Below, in pieces: positions 1 to 9,003 of a DNA stretch of 64,000 nucleotides. The position numbers and the translations under genes were made by a program. The stretch lies in the NCBI GenBank assembly GCA_051877515.1, contig JBJEIY010000005.1, positions 62,001-126,000 of the forward strand. Direction: 5' to 3'. The notes beneath the pieces were generated by a model that ran no database searches, was not told the DNA's origin, and was given only the letters and a program-made list of their open reading frames with translations. How positions within the stretch are numbered: position 1 is the first letter of the stretch; each line of letters opens with the position of its first letter. The DNA comes from XBB1006 sp051877515 (GTDB lineage Bacteria > Bacillota > Clostridia > Lachnospirales > Lachnospiraceae).

Positions 1-606
1 GACGGAAAATATCATGGGATTGTCACGGTAAAAGACCTGTTGGAAGCTACTGCCGCCATTCAGGTGGAACGGGCAACGGATGCCAATCCATTGACCCATC
101 TGCCCGGAAACCAACTGATACAGGAAGAAATTGCCTATCGCATCAGTAGCGGTCAGAACTTTTCCGTGATGTATCTGGATCTGGATAATTTTAAAGCCTA
201 TAACGATGCCTATGGCTTTGAAAACGGCGATCGCATGATCACAGCAGTGGCAGACAGTATGAAATTTGCCTGCCGGGATAATGAATTTCTTGGTCACGTG
301 GGCGGAGATGATTTTGTGATCATTTCAGATCACTACCACATACAGGAAGTGTATGACAGGATCATCCAGCAATTCCACACCCATCTTCCGGAGTTGTATT
401 CTCCCGATGACTATGACAAAAAGCAGATCCTTTCCCGAAACAGACGTGGTGAAAAAGAGGTGTTTCCTCTCGCATCCCTTTCCTGTGCGCTGTTGTCCAA
501 TGAACGGATAAACATTCACGGGATTGATGATTTTTCCAAAAGAATCGCCCTGGCCAAAAAAGAAAGCAAACTGCAACCGGGCGATTCCTTATTCGAATAT
601 AAATAA
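1..606 (+). CDS. CBS-GGDEF domain protein, C-terminal part (5' end outside window)
   Basis: The reading frame is open from base 1, so the gene starts upstream of the window. The first residues (GIVTVKDLLEAT) look like the last strand and helix of a CBS domain. A GGDEF domain follows from the NPLTHLPGN segment to the end. The signature is GGDDF rather than GGEEF or GGDEF, with the preceding DLDNFKAYND metal/nucleotide segment intact. The product-inhibition RxxD site is degenerate (RDNE). It is therefore either a cyclase with relaxed feedback or a GTP/c-di-GMP sensor. It ends 47 bases from the convergent glucosidase gene, and I see no clear terminator between them. Confidence 0.85.
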   Translation, partial: DGKYHGIVTVKDLLEATAAIQVERATDANPLTHLPGNQLIQEEIAYRISSGQNFSVMYLDLDNFKAYNDAYGFENGDRMITAVADSMKFACRDNEFLGHVGGDDFVIISDHYHIQEVYDRIIQQFHTHLPELYSPDDYDKKQILSRNRRGEKEVFPLASLSCALLSNERINIHGIDDFSKRIALAKKESKLQPGDSLFEYK

Positions 607-653
607 GTTTGCCTGTTGCTATCTATAATCCAATGTTATCGTTTCCGCGCCCT

Positions 654-2825
654 CTACCACCGGTGATACAACACCACCGTACTGTGAGCCGGAAGTGAAA
701 TGTCCAGCCAGCCTTCGTGGATCTGGTAGGAAATGGGCACCGTGGACACCTCGCAGCCGTGGGTATAAAAGATCTGCTCTAAGATTACATCCTCCCGGAT
801 TCCGGCCTCTCCAAGGGAAACTACCGTATGCAGATGCTTTGCCTGGGTATTAATGAGTATGATAGCCTGTTCCTGCTGACGGAAGCGGGCAAAACCCAGG
901 ATGCCGTAGGCTTCCTGCACACCATTACCTGAGGGTGCACCGGAGTTCTCCGCCATGCCGCAGGTCAGAAAACAGAAAGAGCCTGTGCGAAGCACCTCAC
1001 ATTCCCGGTGCAGCCGGATGGCTTTCTTATATGCCTCCATCAGTTCTTTGTCCTCTTTTCCCCAGGGATAGGTCCGCCGGCTGTCAGGGTCGGTAAAACC
1101 GCACACGCCGGCTTCATCTCCATAATACAGGGTAGGAGCTCCCGGCCAGGTCATCTGCAGAACAATCGCTTGCACCATCACCGATTTATCTATCTCTTCA
1201 GAAGCCGCCTTATGCCCCAGATTCGCTACCCGTCCAACCTTATGATTGGTTCTGGTAAGAAAACGGGAATGGTCGTGATTGGATAGCTGGTTCATGGCGC
1301 TAAGCAGGGAAGCCTGCATAAAGTGCTCCATATTTTCCTTCATAGTCCGGCAAAAATAATCCACATTCCCGCAAAGCTCCGGATGATATTCATCCGAGTG
1401 TTTTTCCATTCCTGTGAAGAAAAAGCTCACCGGTTCCATGAAGGCATCATAATTCATCACCGTATCCCATTCGTCACCCTTCAACCAGGCAGCCGGAGAG
1501 CCGTAATGCTCCGCCAAAATTACCGCATTGGGATTGGCTTCCTTCACACGCTTGCGGAACGCGCGCCAGAACTCATGATTGAATTCCTCACTATGCCCCA
1601 GATCCGCCGCCACATCCAGACGCCAGCCGTCTGCGTTGTAAGGTGGAGACACCCACTTTTCGGCAATGCGGAAAATCTCTTCCTGCAGCTTCTGACTTCC
1701 TTCGTAATTTAACTTCGGCAGGGTTTCAAATCCCCACCAGCCTTCGTATTGTTCATTATCCGGCCAGGAAGAACCCTCTTCAAAGGAAAAATAATCCCGG
1801 TACGGACTGTCTGCCGTTCCAAAAGCACCGGCCTCATATCCCGGCTGTCCCCGATAGAGTTTCTCCCTATCCAGCCACTTGTGGAATGATCCGCAGTGGT
1901 TAAATACTCCATCCAGAATAACCTTCATGCCCCGTTCATGGGCCTGCTGCACCAGTTCTATGAACAGCGCATTGGATGCTTCCAGATTCACCTTATCTGT
2001 TACCCTGCTGATATAACGGGTCGCATTGCGGTTATCATAATCATCTGATGCCAAGATCTGTCCCTCATCTTTCACGATCACTCCGAAATGCGGGTCAATA
2101 TAGTCATAATCCTGGGTATCATATTTATGGTTGGAAGGAGATACGAAAAGCGGGTTGAAATAAAGAACCTCCACTCCCAGGTCTTTCAGATAATCCAGTT
2201 TCTGTACCACTCCTGCAAGATCTCCGCCATAAAACTCTCCCACCAGGTTCGGTCCCGGATTCCAACTCCATACCCTGGCATGGCTGCTCTGGGTCCCGAT
2301 GTAAAAATATTCTCCGTCCACCACATCATTATCCGGATCACCATTGCAGAACCGGTCAGTAAAAATCTGATACATCACCGCACCTTGCATCCAGTCCGGC
2401 ACCTCAAAGCCCGGAACCAGACAAAAGGCCCGGTTCCAGTCCGGTTCATAAGTTACCCCATTTCTCTGGTAGAAGCAGGTCTCCTCTTCTGACTGCACTT
2501 CAAAACAATACCGGCAGGGGGCTTCTCCCACCGGAACTCTCACCGCAAACCAGTCATAACCATGTTCCGTCCGTTCCCACAAAAGCTCCGGTTTCCGGTA
2601 TGCTTCCTGCGTTCCACCTACAGGGGGCGATCCGGCGTTCTCTTCCATCTGCTCCGGTTCATGCTCTCCCTGCTCCCGGCAGCGTATATGTATAAAAACA
2701 TGCCGGACTTCCTGATGACCGGCGCGGAAACGAAAGGTCACCTCTTCTCCCGCCCGGGGACTCTCCGGCATTCTATAGTCTTTTGTTTCATCCGCATACA
2801 ATGTTTGATGATTTATCTGTTTCAT
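654..2825 (-). CDS. GH13 alpha-glycosidase (neopullulanase/maltogenic amylase-like)
   Basis: This 723-residue protein hydrolyses alpha-glucosidic bonds in maltodextrin, pullulan or cyclodextrin-type substrates. It has no signal peptide and is probably cytoplasmic. The N-terminal ~120 residues resemble the immunoglobulin-like domain of neopullulanases. The four GH13 regions follow in order: DGVFNHCG, GWRLDVA (catalytic Asp), ILAEHYG (catalytic Glu) and LSNHDHSR (transition-state Asp). The C-terminal beta domain is present, so the length is normal for the subfamily. The ATG is preceded by AGGATG. A sigma-A promoter lies just upstream, so it is probably monocistronic. Exact substrate preference cannot be read from the sequence. 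Confidence 0.92.
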   Translation of the reverse strand: MKQINHQTLYADETKDYRMPESPRAGEEVTFRFRAGHQEVRHVFIHIRCREQGEHEPEQMEENAGSPPVGGTQEAYRKPELLWERTEHGYDWFAVRVPVGEAPCRYCFEVQSEEETCFYQRNGVTYEPDWNRAFCLVPGFEVPDWMQGAVMYQIFTDRFCNGDPDNDVVDGEYFYIGTQSSHARVWSWNPGPNLVGEFYGGDLAGVVQKLDYLKDLGVEVLYFNPLFVSPSNHKYDTQDYDYIDPHFGVIVKDEGQILASDDYDNRNATRYISRVTDKVNLEASNALFIELVQQAHERGMKVILDGVFNHCGSFHKWLDREKLYRGQPGYEAGAFGTADSPYRDYFSFEEGSSWPDNEQYEGWWGFETLPKLNYEGSQKLQEEIFRIAEKWVSPPYNADGWRLDVAADLGHSEEFNHEFWRAFRKRVKEANPNAVILAEHYGSPAAWLKGDEWDTVMNYDAFMEPVSFFFTGMEKHSDEYHPELCGNVDYFCRTMKENMEHFMQASLLSAMNQLSNHDHSRFLTRTNHKVGRVANLGHKAASEEIDKSVMVQAIVLQMTWPGAPTLYYGDEAGVCGFTDPDSRRTYPWGKEDKELMEAYKKAIRLHRECEVLRTGSFCFLTCGMAENSGAPSGNGVQEAYGILGFARFRQQEQAIILINTQAKHLHTVVSLGEAGIREDVILEQIFYTHGCEVSTVPISYQIHEGWLDISLPAHSTVVLYHRW

Positions 2826-2853
2826 ACATTCATCCTTACAAATCTTTTTATCT

Positions 2854-2882
2854 ATTATACGTTAAGCTTCCATTTCCTGCAA
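2854..2882 (-). promoter_or_regulatory. Sigma-A-type promoter of the GH13 gene
   Basis: On the minus strand, TTGCAG (2882-2877) and TATAAT (2859-2854) are separated by 17 bases. The -10 ends about 30 bases before the glucosidase ATG. Confidence 0.7.
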
Positions 2883-2917
2883 AGCTATTTCTCTGCCGGA
2901 AGTTTTATGACAACGAA

Positions 2918-2947
2918 AAAAGACAACCTGTCGTCCGGTTGTCTTTT
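2918..2947 (-). terminator. Intrinsic terminator after ftsH
   Basis: A perfect 11-bp stem (AAAAGACAACC and its complement) with an 8-base loop ends in a run of T on the minus strand. It lies 148 bases past the ftsH stop and closes the spoIIE-tilS-hpt-ftsH transcript. Confidence 0.85.
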
Positions 2948-3095
2948 AGGAGAAGGTATTTTTACTATGGGGTTTAGCAAAAATTATATAATGTATTGGG
3001 GGGTTTACGTCTATTATAATACCATGCTCCTAATCTAAAGTGTGCACAAACATCACAAAAGATTAAGAACTTTTTTGTGCAAAATTTACACGAAT

Positions 3096-4934
3096 TTAGT
3101 CGAATAACGCCTCAAACTCTTCTTTTCCAATCTTCTCTTTCTCCAGGAGAAGCTCTGCGCAGGCATGAAGGACACTGATGTGTTCCTCAATGATCTGCTT
3201 TGCTTTTGTGTAGCACTCATCAATGATCCGCTTCACTTCCGAATCAATGGTAGTTGCTACTTTCTCACCATATCCTCTGGTATGGGCTAGATCCCTTCCG
3301 ATGAATACCTCGTCATCCTCATCCCCGTAACAGATCAGTCCGATATTATCAGACATTCCATACTTCGTTACCATATTCTTGGCCATCTTGGTAGCCTGTT
3401 TAATATCCTGACTGGCACCCGTGGTAATGTCATCGAAGATCAGCTCTTCTGCCACACGTCCGCCCAGATCCACTGTGATCTCCTGCAGCATTTTGCCTTT
3501 GGTGTTAAACATTTCGTCATTTTCATTCAGCGGCATGGTATAACCTGCCGCACTGGCACCGGTGGGTACGATGGAAACAGAATATACCGGTCCCACATCC
3601 GGAAGCAGATGGAACAACAGCGCATGCCCTGCCTCGTGGTAGGCTGTAATGCGTTTCTCCTTTTCGGATACCACACGGCTCTTCTTCTCTGCACCGATCC
3701 CTACCTTGACAAAGCATTTCTGGATATCTGCCATGGTAATATAGGCTCTCTTTTCCTTTGCTGCAGCAATGGCTGCTTCATTCATGAGATTCTCCAGATC
3801 TGCTCCTGCAAAACCGGCAGTGGTCTGTGCAATACGATCCAGATCCACATCATCACTTAATGGTTTGTTTTTGCAATGTACGTCTAAGATTTCCCGTCTT
3901 GCTTTCACATCCGGGCGTCCCACATAAACTTTCCGGTCAAAACGTCCCGGACGCATAATCGCAGGGTCTAAAATATCCACGCGGTTGGTTGCCGCCATTA
4001 CAATGATACCTTCATTTAATCCGAAGCCATCCATTTCAACCAGCAACTGGTTTAAGGTCTGCTCCCTCTCATCATGGCCGCCACCCATTCCGGTTCCTCT
4101 GCGTCTTGCCACCGCATCGATCTCATCAATAAAGACGATGCACGGTGCATTCTTCTTTGCTTCTTCAAACAGATCCCGGACACGGGAAGCACCCACACCT
4201 ACGAACATTTCTACGAAATCAGAACCGGAAATGGAGAAAAACGGTACCCCTGCCTCTCCTGCAATGGCTTTGGCCAGCAGTGTCTTACCGGTTCCGGGAG
4301 GACCCACCAGAATGACTCCCTTCGGAATACGGGCACCCAGATCGGTATACTTCTGCGGTTCTTTTAAGAAATCCACGATCTCTTCCAGTTCTTCCTTTTC
4401 TTCTTTCAGGCCGGCCACATTACCAAAATTAATTTTGGATACATCATCCGTGTGTATCTTAGCGTGGCTCTTGCCAAAATCGGACATCCGTCCTCCGCCG
4501 CCGGCTGCGGCATTCTGCCTGTTCATCATGATAACAAACAGGATAAACATGGCTCCGAACACCAAAAGCAGCGGAAGCAGATCCTTTAAAAAGCTTTCCG
4601 CCGGAACCGCACTGACAGAATAATTGGTAAATCCATGTTTTTCCATCAGCTCTTCCGCATCATTGACGTCGGACACCTCTAATAATTTAACCTCCGTCAC
4701 TGCTTCTCCGGACTCGTTATAAGTAGACAGCGCTACCTTCAGCGTTCCTGTGGGGACATCCCTGCTCTGAACGATATCCACACTGATAACCTTGTCATTT
4801 TCTATGTCTTTTACAAACTGCTGCTTGGTATAGGTTACATTTCTGGAAGCCTGGTTATCAAAAAAATACCAGATCATGATCACCGCCAGTACCAGCAGAA
4901 TGTAAACAGTGACTCCTCTTGCCTGTTTCTTCAA
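3096..4934 (-). CDS. ftsH: ATP-dependent zinc metalloprotease FtsH
   Basis: Membrane-anchored AAA+ protease that extracts and degrades membrane and short-lived cytosolic proteins; in Bacillus it is also needed for sporulation. Residues 8-25 form a first membrane segment, an extracytoplasmic domain follows, and residues 117-137 form the second. Walker A is GPPGTGKT (211-218), Walker B is VFIDEIDA, and the second region of homology includes MRPGRFDR. The zinc site HEAGH is near residue 430. The 612-residue length is typical. The start codon is TTG: AGGAGG lies 9 bases upstream and no ATG occurs in frame before residue 20. It is the last gene of the conserved tilS-hpt-ftsH group. Confidence 0.98.
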   Translation of the reverse strand: MKKQARGVTVYILLVLAVIMIWYFFDNQASRNVTYTKQQFVKDIENDKVISVDIVQSRDVPTGTLKVALSTYNESGEAVTEVKLLEVSDVNDAEELMEKHGFTNYSVSAVPAESFLKDLLPLLLVFGAMFILFVIMMNRQNAAAGGGGRMSDFGKSHAKIHTDDVSKINFGNVAGLKEEKEELEEIVDFLKEPQKYTDLGARIPKGVILVGPPGTGKTLLAKAIAGEAGVPFFSISGSDFVEMFVGVGASRVRDLFEEAKKNAPCIVFIDEIDAVARRRGTGMGGGHDEREQTLNQLLVEMDGFGLNEGIIVMAATNRVDILDPAIMRPGRFDRKVYVGRPDVKARREILDVHCKNKPLSDDVDLDRIAQTTAGFAGADLENLMNEAAIAAAKEKRAYITMADIQKCFVKVGIGAEKKSRVVSEKEKRITAYHEAGHALLFHLLPDVGPVYSVSIVPTGASAAGYTMPLNENDEMFNTKGKMLQEITVDLGGRVAEELIFDDITTGASQDIKQATKMAKNMVTKYGMSDNIGLICYGDEDDEVFIGRDLAHTRGYGEKVATTIDSEVKRIIDECYTKAKQIIEEHISVLHACAELLLEKEKIGKEEFEALFD

Positions 4935-4952
4935 AATCCTGTTCCTCCTACT

Positions 4953-5477
4953 CTAATCGAGCTCTACCACTCCAATATATGGAAGATTTCTGTATTTTTG
5001 TGCATAATCCAATCCATATCCTACCACAAATTCATCCGGAATTTCAAATGCAGTATAATCTACATGAACCGGTACCACTCTTCTTTCCGGCTTGTCTAAC
5101 AATGTGCACAGATGCAGACTGGCGGGTTTGCGGTTATTTAAGTTTTCCAGCAGATAGCTTAAGGTTCTTCCGGAATCGATGATATCTTCCACTACCAAAA
5201 CATCTTTTCCTTCAATCGCCTCATCCAGATCCTTTACGATCTTCACCACACCACTGGATTTGGTATCATTGCCATAACTGGATACCGACATAAAATCCAT
5301 GGATACCGGAACCGTGATCCTCTTTGCCAGTTCACACATAAAGAATACACCGCCCTTTAAAACACAGATCAAATGCACTTCTTTTCCCGCATAATCTTCA
5401 CTGATTTTTCTTCCCAGTTCTGCGATCTTTGCTTCTACCGCTTCCTCGTCAATCAGTACTCTTACCTTTTCACTCAT
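4953..5477 (-). CDS. hpt: Hypoxanthine phosphoribosyltransferase
   Basis: Purine salvage enzyme converting hypoxanthine or guanine plus PRPP to IMP or GMP in the cytoplasm. The PRPP-binding loop VLVVEDIIDSGRTL lies at residues 93-106, preceded by the ICVLKGGVFF strand. The 174-residue length is normal. Its ATG lies inside the end of tilS (8-base overlap) with GGAG upstream, so the two are translationally coupled. The tilS-hpt-ftsH order is conserved across Firmicutes. Confidence 0.97.
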   Translation of the reverse strand: MSEKVRVLIDEEAVEAKIAELGRKISEDYAGKEVHLICVLKGGVFFMCELAKRITVPVSMDFMSVSSYGNDTKSSGVVKIVKDLDEAIEGKDVLVVEDIIDSGRTLSYLLENLNNRKPASLHLCTLLDKPERRVVPVHVDYTAFEIPDEFVVGYGLDYAQKYRNLPYIGVVELD

Positions 5478-6888
5478 CTGTTCTTTCTCCTTCTTGATAA
5501 AAACTTATCTCCACAACCTGACGGGTAGCAGCCGTGATCTTCACATCTTCACCCATGCGAACCCCCACTGCCCAGAAAACATGATCTCCTCTGGCCAGCA
5601 CCGGAATCTGCCCCCTCTTCTCTCTGGGAATCTTCTCATCCGTAAATAGTTTTTTTAGTTTTTTCCTGCTTCCTCTGTCATCTATTACGATATAATCCTC
5701 CGCTTCCGGTCTTCGGACAGAGAAATTATCCTTTATTATATCATAATCCATCCATTTGGTATACTGTTTTGTGGGAATTCCTTCTGCTCTGTGGTTTTCC
5801 TCCAACAATCTGCATTGGAAGCAGCTGCCGTCCTCCAGCAGGGTTGTTCCCGGAACCTTTACCGGCTCAGACACCGGTACCCGGTTTTGTCCTTTCTCTT
5901 CTTCCTCCCCGGAAAAAAGCACGCTTTCCAGCCACACTCCTTCATAGGTTCGCCGGGCCTTTATTCCGTAGGGCAGATTTATGCTCCTGCCTACCTGCAG
6001 CTGAAACAGTTTTTGCACCTGCTCTACATGAAGCCGGGAAATGTCCTTGCGGCTCTCTGACAGGGTTTCCATCGCCTTCCTGATCACTTCACACACAAGA
6101 TAGTCAAATTTCTCCCCTTCTAATTCCTGTTTTAACAAAAGCCCCGCTTTCCTTTGCTCCACATACCTCAAATAAGCGTGCTGTACCTGCTCTGCCAATA
6201 CCTGCTCCGCCCGGTTTACAATGCGGGCCGTCTGCAGAAAATGCTCCACTGCTTTGGGATTGATCTGTTCTAACACCGGCATTACCTCATGCCGGATCTT
6301 ATTGCGGGCATAGTCCGTATCCAGGTTCGTCACATCCTTACAATACTCCAGTCCCTTCTGCTCCAGATATTCTTCGATCTCTTCTCTGCTAACACATAAC
6401 AACGGACGGAGGATGTTTCCTCTTACCGGCTGCATGGGAGTTAACCCCGATAGGCCGGTTCCCCTGCACAGGAAAAACAGCATGGTTTCCGCCAGATCAT
6501 TGGCATGGTGCGCCACAGCGATCTTATTGGCACCGATAACCGCCGCTTCTTCCTCAAAGGCCTGATAGCGGACCTGCCGGCCTGCTTCTTCTTCCGACAA
6601 CCCCTTTTTCTTTGCAATGGACGGAACATCGAAATGACGGATCCGGCAGGGGATTTCCAGGTCCCTGCAGATCTTCTGCACAAATTCCATATCTTTTACG
6701 GAATCTTCACCCCTGATGCCGTGCTCTACATGCAGCACACTGATCTTAAACTTCCATATCCGGGTCAGTTCCTGTAAAAGATACAGCAAGCACAGCGAAT
6801 CCGCACCACCGGATACTCCCACCAGCACATGATCGCCGCTTTGTATCATTCCATATTGTTCCATGAATTCCTGAATTTTATCAATCAT
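5470..6888 (-). CDS. tilS: tRNA(Ile)-lysidine synthetase
   Basis: Uses ATP and lysine to convert the wobble cytidine of tRNA-Ile(CAU) to lysidine, which switches the tRNA to isoleucine and AUA codons; it is essential in most bacteria. The N-terminal PP-loop motif SGGADS is at residues 26-31. The linker and C-terminal substrate-binding domain bring it to 472 residues, a full-length form. The ATG follows the spoIIE stop by 6 bases and has only a weak ribosome-binding site, which suggests coupling to spoIIE translation or read-through. Confidence 0.96.
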   Translation of the reverse strand: MIDKIQEFMEQYGMIQSGDHVLVGVSGGADSLCLLYLLQELTRIWKFKISVLHVEHGIRGEDSVKDMEFVQKICRDLEIPCRIRHFDVPSIAKKKGLSEEEAGRQVRYQAFEEEAAVIGANKIAVAHHANDLAETMLFFLCRGTGLSGLTPMQPVRGNILRPLLCVSREEIEEYLEQKGLEYCKDVTNLDTDYARNKIRHEVMPVLEQINPKAVEHFLQTARIVNRAEQVLAEQVQHAYLRYVEQRKAGLLLKQELEGEKFDYLVCEVIRKAMETLSESRKDISRLHVEQVQKLFQLQVGRSINLPYGIKARRTYEGVWLESVLFSGEEEEKGQNRVPVSEPVKVPGTTLLEDGSCFQCRLLEENHRAEGIPTKQYTKWMDYDIIKDNFSVRRPEAEDYIVIDDRGSRKKLKKLFTDEKIPREKRGQIPVLARGDHVFWAVGVRMGEDVKITAATRQVVEISFYQEGERTDE

Positions 6889-6894
6889 CGTATC

Positions 6895-8466
6895 TTATCG
6901 TTTCCAGATTCCTGCCACCAAGACCATACAGTCATCCTTCCACTGACCTCCCAGTTCTTTTACGCTCCGGAGTATCTGCTCCGCCATTGCTGCCGGATTT
7001 CCTCTAGGCAGCAATTCCAGCAACCGGCGCATGGTTTCTTCCGGTTCCTGTCTTCCCAGGCTGTCCAGCACTCCGTCCGAGAACATGATAACATAATCTT
7101 CATCATAAAGCTTTTTTTCCACAGGGATCACCTGTGCACTCCAAAAAGCGCCTGCCGGAAGCGATGGGCTCTCCACCTTCTCCACCTGATTCTTACGGAT
7201 GATAAAGCTCATCGGCGCTCCCATCTTATAAAAAGTGGCCATTCCTGTAAATTCGTCAATATCGCATAAATCCAGGGTCGCCAGAAATCCGTCAGAACAG
7301 GTGCTGGAAAGACAGCCGTTCATCATGGGCAGGGCATCTTTGGGATGAAATCCTGCCCCGATCAATTCTTCTATTAACTCTAACACGGTTTTACTCTGAC
7401 TACAAGCAGTTTGTCCGCATCCCATCCCATCAGACAGGGCAAGAATGGTCCTGCCCTCACTGCCGCGTATGGCCGAAAAGTTGTCTCCGCACACTTTCCC
7501 CTCGTCTTTACTTTCCTGCGCCACCTGAAATCGCACCTGAAACTGCCCCGATTCTTTCAGGCTGATGGGTTGTCCTGCTGCACTGACCAGAAAAGCATTT
7601 TTCTGTTCCGGAACAAAGGTAAGACCAAAGATCTCGGAAGCGGTTTTGGCCACTGTTTTCACGGTAATGGCAGGCTGCTTTACGGATTTTGCCAGAAAGT
7701 TTAGACTGTGATGTCCGAATGCATCTTCATATAACGCATACTGGCTGCTATGGACGCCGATCTCCGACAGGCGGTACTCCAATTGCCGGATATCCTCTTC
7801 ACGGTCGAGGCACTGATATACCGGCTGGGTATTGCACTCCTCAATGGTCTGTGCGATGGCATACAACCCTTTGGCTAACGCATGGTTTTCCTCATGGCGG
7901 CCCACCTCCCGGGGGCTGACATATGCGACCTGGCGCGTCCCGAAAGAATCTGCCAGCTTCGTCAGGGCCTGTGCATAGTTGTGCAGACGAAAGCTTTTTT
8001 CCTGTTCCGGAAGTTCCGATGCTTTCAGCAGCTTGCGCTTTTCCAACAACATCCGATGGATCAGACGTTTGAAGGTTAACACCATTCCAAAAGTAAAGGC
8101 TGCCTCCAGACTGATCACCAGGACTCCATATGTACTGAGAGAAAAGGCTTCTCCTGCCAAACCCATAAGAAAAGTGCAGCTTGCTGCCAGAATTGCCGTC
8201 TTAGAAATACACATCCGCCCGTAGGAGCGTTTGACCAGTACCTCTCCTATTAGGATCAGACAGCAGATCATCATATATTTTATAGCCATAAGATATGGCA
8301 TAAAGCAAGCGCAGCCCACAAAAACGGCTGCGGCCAGCAGGGGTTTGGAAAGATTCTCACTCCCAAATATTGCCACCACTCCCGGAAGAAAGGGATTGCA
8401 TCCCATTACATTGGCTGCTGTCAGCCCCAGGGATGCTCCATAGCAAAGAATCTGTCTTTTTTTCAT
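6895..8466 (-). CDS. spoIIE: SpoIIE-type PP2C serine phosphatase (stage II sporulation), short form
   Basis: Dephosphorylates the anti-anti-sigma factor SpoIIAA and so releases sigma-F in the forespore; it also acts at the polar septum. From the chosen ATG (AAGGAG 12 bases upstream) the protein has 523 residues. It has about five hydrophobic segments in the first 135 residues, a middle region, and a C-terminal PP2C domain with the metal motifs ALSDGMGCG and IMFSDGVLD. Bacillus SpoIIE has about 827 residues and ten membrane segments, so the membrane part here is roughly halved. Its position between divIC and tilS matches the family. The frame stays open to 8592, but that extension is not membrane-like and lies across the promoter. 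Confidence 0.93.
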   Translation of the reverse strand: MKKRQILCYGASLGLTAANVMGCNPFLPGVVAIFGSENLSKPLLAAAVFVGCACFMPYLMAIKYMMICCLILIGEVLVKRSYGRMCISKTAILAASCTFLMGLAGEAFSLSTYGVLVISLEAAFTFGMVLTFKRLIHRMLLEKRKLLKASELPEQEKSFRLHNYAQALTKLADSFGTRQVAYVSPREVGRHEENHALAKGLYAIAQTIEECNTQPVYQCLDREEDIRQLEYRLSEIGVHSSQYALYEDAFGHHSLNFLAKSVKQPAITVKTVAKTASEIFGLTFVPEQKNAFLVSAAGQPISLKESGQFQVRFQVAQESKDEGKVCGDNFSAIRGSEGRTILALSDGMGCGQTACSQSKTVLELIEELIGAGFHPKDALPMMNGCLSSTCSDGFLATLDLCDIDEFTGMATFYKMGAPMSFIIRKNQVEKVESPSLPAGAFWSAQVIPVEKKLYDEDYVIMFSDGVLDSLGRQEPEETMRRLLELLPRGNPAAMAEQILRSVKELGGQWKDDCMVLVAGIWKR

Positions 8467-8523
8467 GATTGTTGTGTCTCCTTTTCCTGATCTGATTTGC
8501 CGGCTCGGATCATTGTAGGAAAC

Positions 8524-8556
8524 ATTATAGAAAGATTGAGGAAAAAGCTTTGTCAA
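8524..8556 (-). promoter_or_regulatory. Spo0A-type sigma-A promoter of spoIIE (21-bp spacer)
   Basis: On the minus strand, TTGACA (8556-8551) and TATAAT (8529-8524) are separated by 21 bases instead of 17. In Bacillus, spoIIE and spoIIG carry such over-spaced sigma-A promoters that need phosphorylated Spo0A. The -35 lies inside a perfect 0A box, TTTGTCAAA, at 8549-8557 on the plus strand. Confidence 0.75.
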
Positions 8557-8566
8557 AACAACGACG

Positions 8567-8590
8567 GCTGTCCAAAAACTTTTTGACAGC
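8567..8590. promoter_or_regulatory. Inverted repeat with two further 0A-box-like sites
   Basis: GCTGTC...GACAGC with A/T-rich arms between them. Each arm contains a TGTC(C)AAA match to the Spo0A box, facing inward. It lies 10 bases upstream of the 0A box that overlaps the spoIIE -35, a plausible Spo0A dimer site. Confidence 0.55.
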
Positions 8591-8630
8591 ATTTCCCTTC
8601 AACTCTTGGTTGGAATATTTTAAGAAGTTA

Positions 8631-8664
8631 AAAAGCTGCCGCATCAAGTCTGATGCGACAGCTT
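8631..8664 (-). terminator. Intrinsic terminator after divIC
   Basis: AAGCTGTCGCATCA pairs with TGATGCGGCAGCTTTT (one G-T or mismatch pair) around a 4-base loop, with T residues on the minus strand. It isolates divIC from the spoIIE transcript. Confidence 0.8.
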
Positions 8665-8672
8665 AACATACT

Positions 8673-8969
8673 CTAATTATCATCGGATTTAAAAATGATC
8701 TCATTCCCAAAAACCAGTCCCAGTTTCTCTCTGGCAACCTGTTCCACGTACTCCATGGTCCTGGTAAACTTCTCATACGCATTTAAATCATCCTGACGCT
8801 GTACCTGCTCCTCATACTGCTGTTCCAGAGCTTCCTGCTTCGCAGCATATACCTGGTTCTTCTGATACAACTTTATGACGTTAAAGCCCAGCACGATCAA
8901 TAAAAGCAGCAGCACTGCCGTAACCACACGTGTCGTCTGTTTTTTCCTTCTCCGTTTTCTTCGACTCAT
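8673..8969 (-). CDS. divIC: FtsB/DivIC family septum protein
   Basis: Small bitopic division protein that forms a complex with FtsL and DivIB at the septum. From the ATG preceded by GGGAGG it has 98 residues: a very basic N-terminus (SRRKRRRKKQ), one membrane helix at about 14-32, then a predicted coiled coil with the conserved EYVEQVAREKLGLV tail. Its place after yabQ and before spoIIE is the usual Firmicute order. An upstream in-frame ATG at 9029 would overlap yabQ and has no good ribosome-binding site. Confidence 0.9.
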   Translation of the reverse strand: MSRRKRRRKKQTTRVVTAVLLLLLIVLGFNVIKLYQKNQVYAAKQEALEQQYEEQVQRQDDLNAYEKFTRTMEYVEQVAREKLGLVFGNEIIFKSDDN

Positions 8970-9003
8970 GGAAACCTCCCTTTCTTGCTGCCTTATGGTC
9001 ATT

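Noticed and set aside
2562..3038. 158-codon plus-strand frame across the GH13 promoter
   Set aside because: Overlaps the start and promoter of the GH13 gene and the ftsH terminator; no ribosome-binding site.
3985..4623. 212-codon plus-strand frame opposite ftsH
   Set aside because: Shadow of the AAA domain coding strand; low-complexity Ser/Pro product and no start signals.
8467..8592. N-terminal extension of SpoIIE to 8592
   Set aside because: It would cover the promoter and 0A boxes; the ATG at 8466 has a proper ribosome-binding site and begins the membrane domain.
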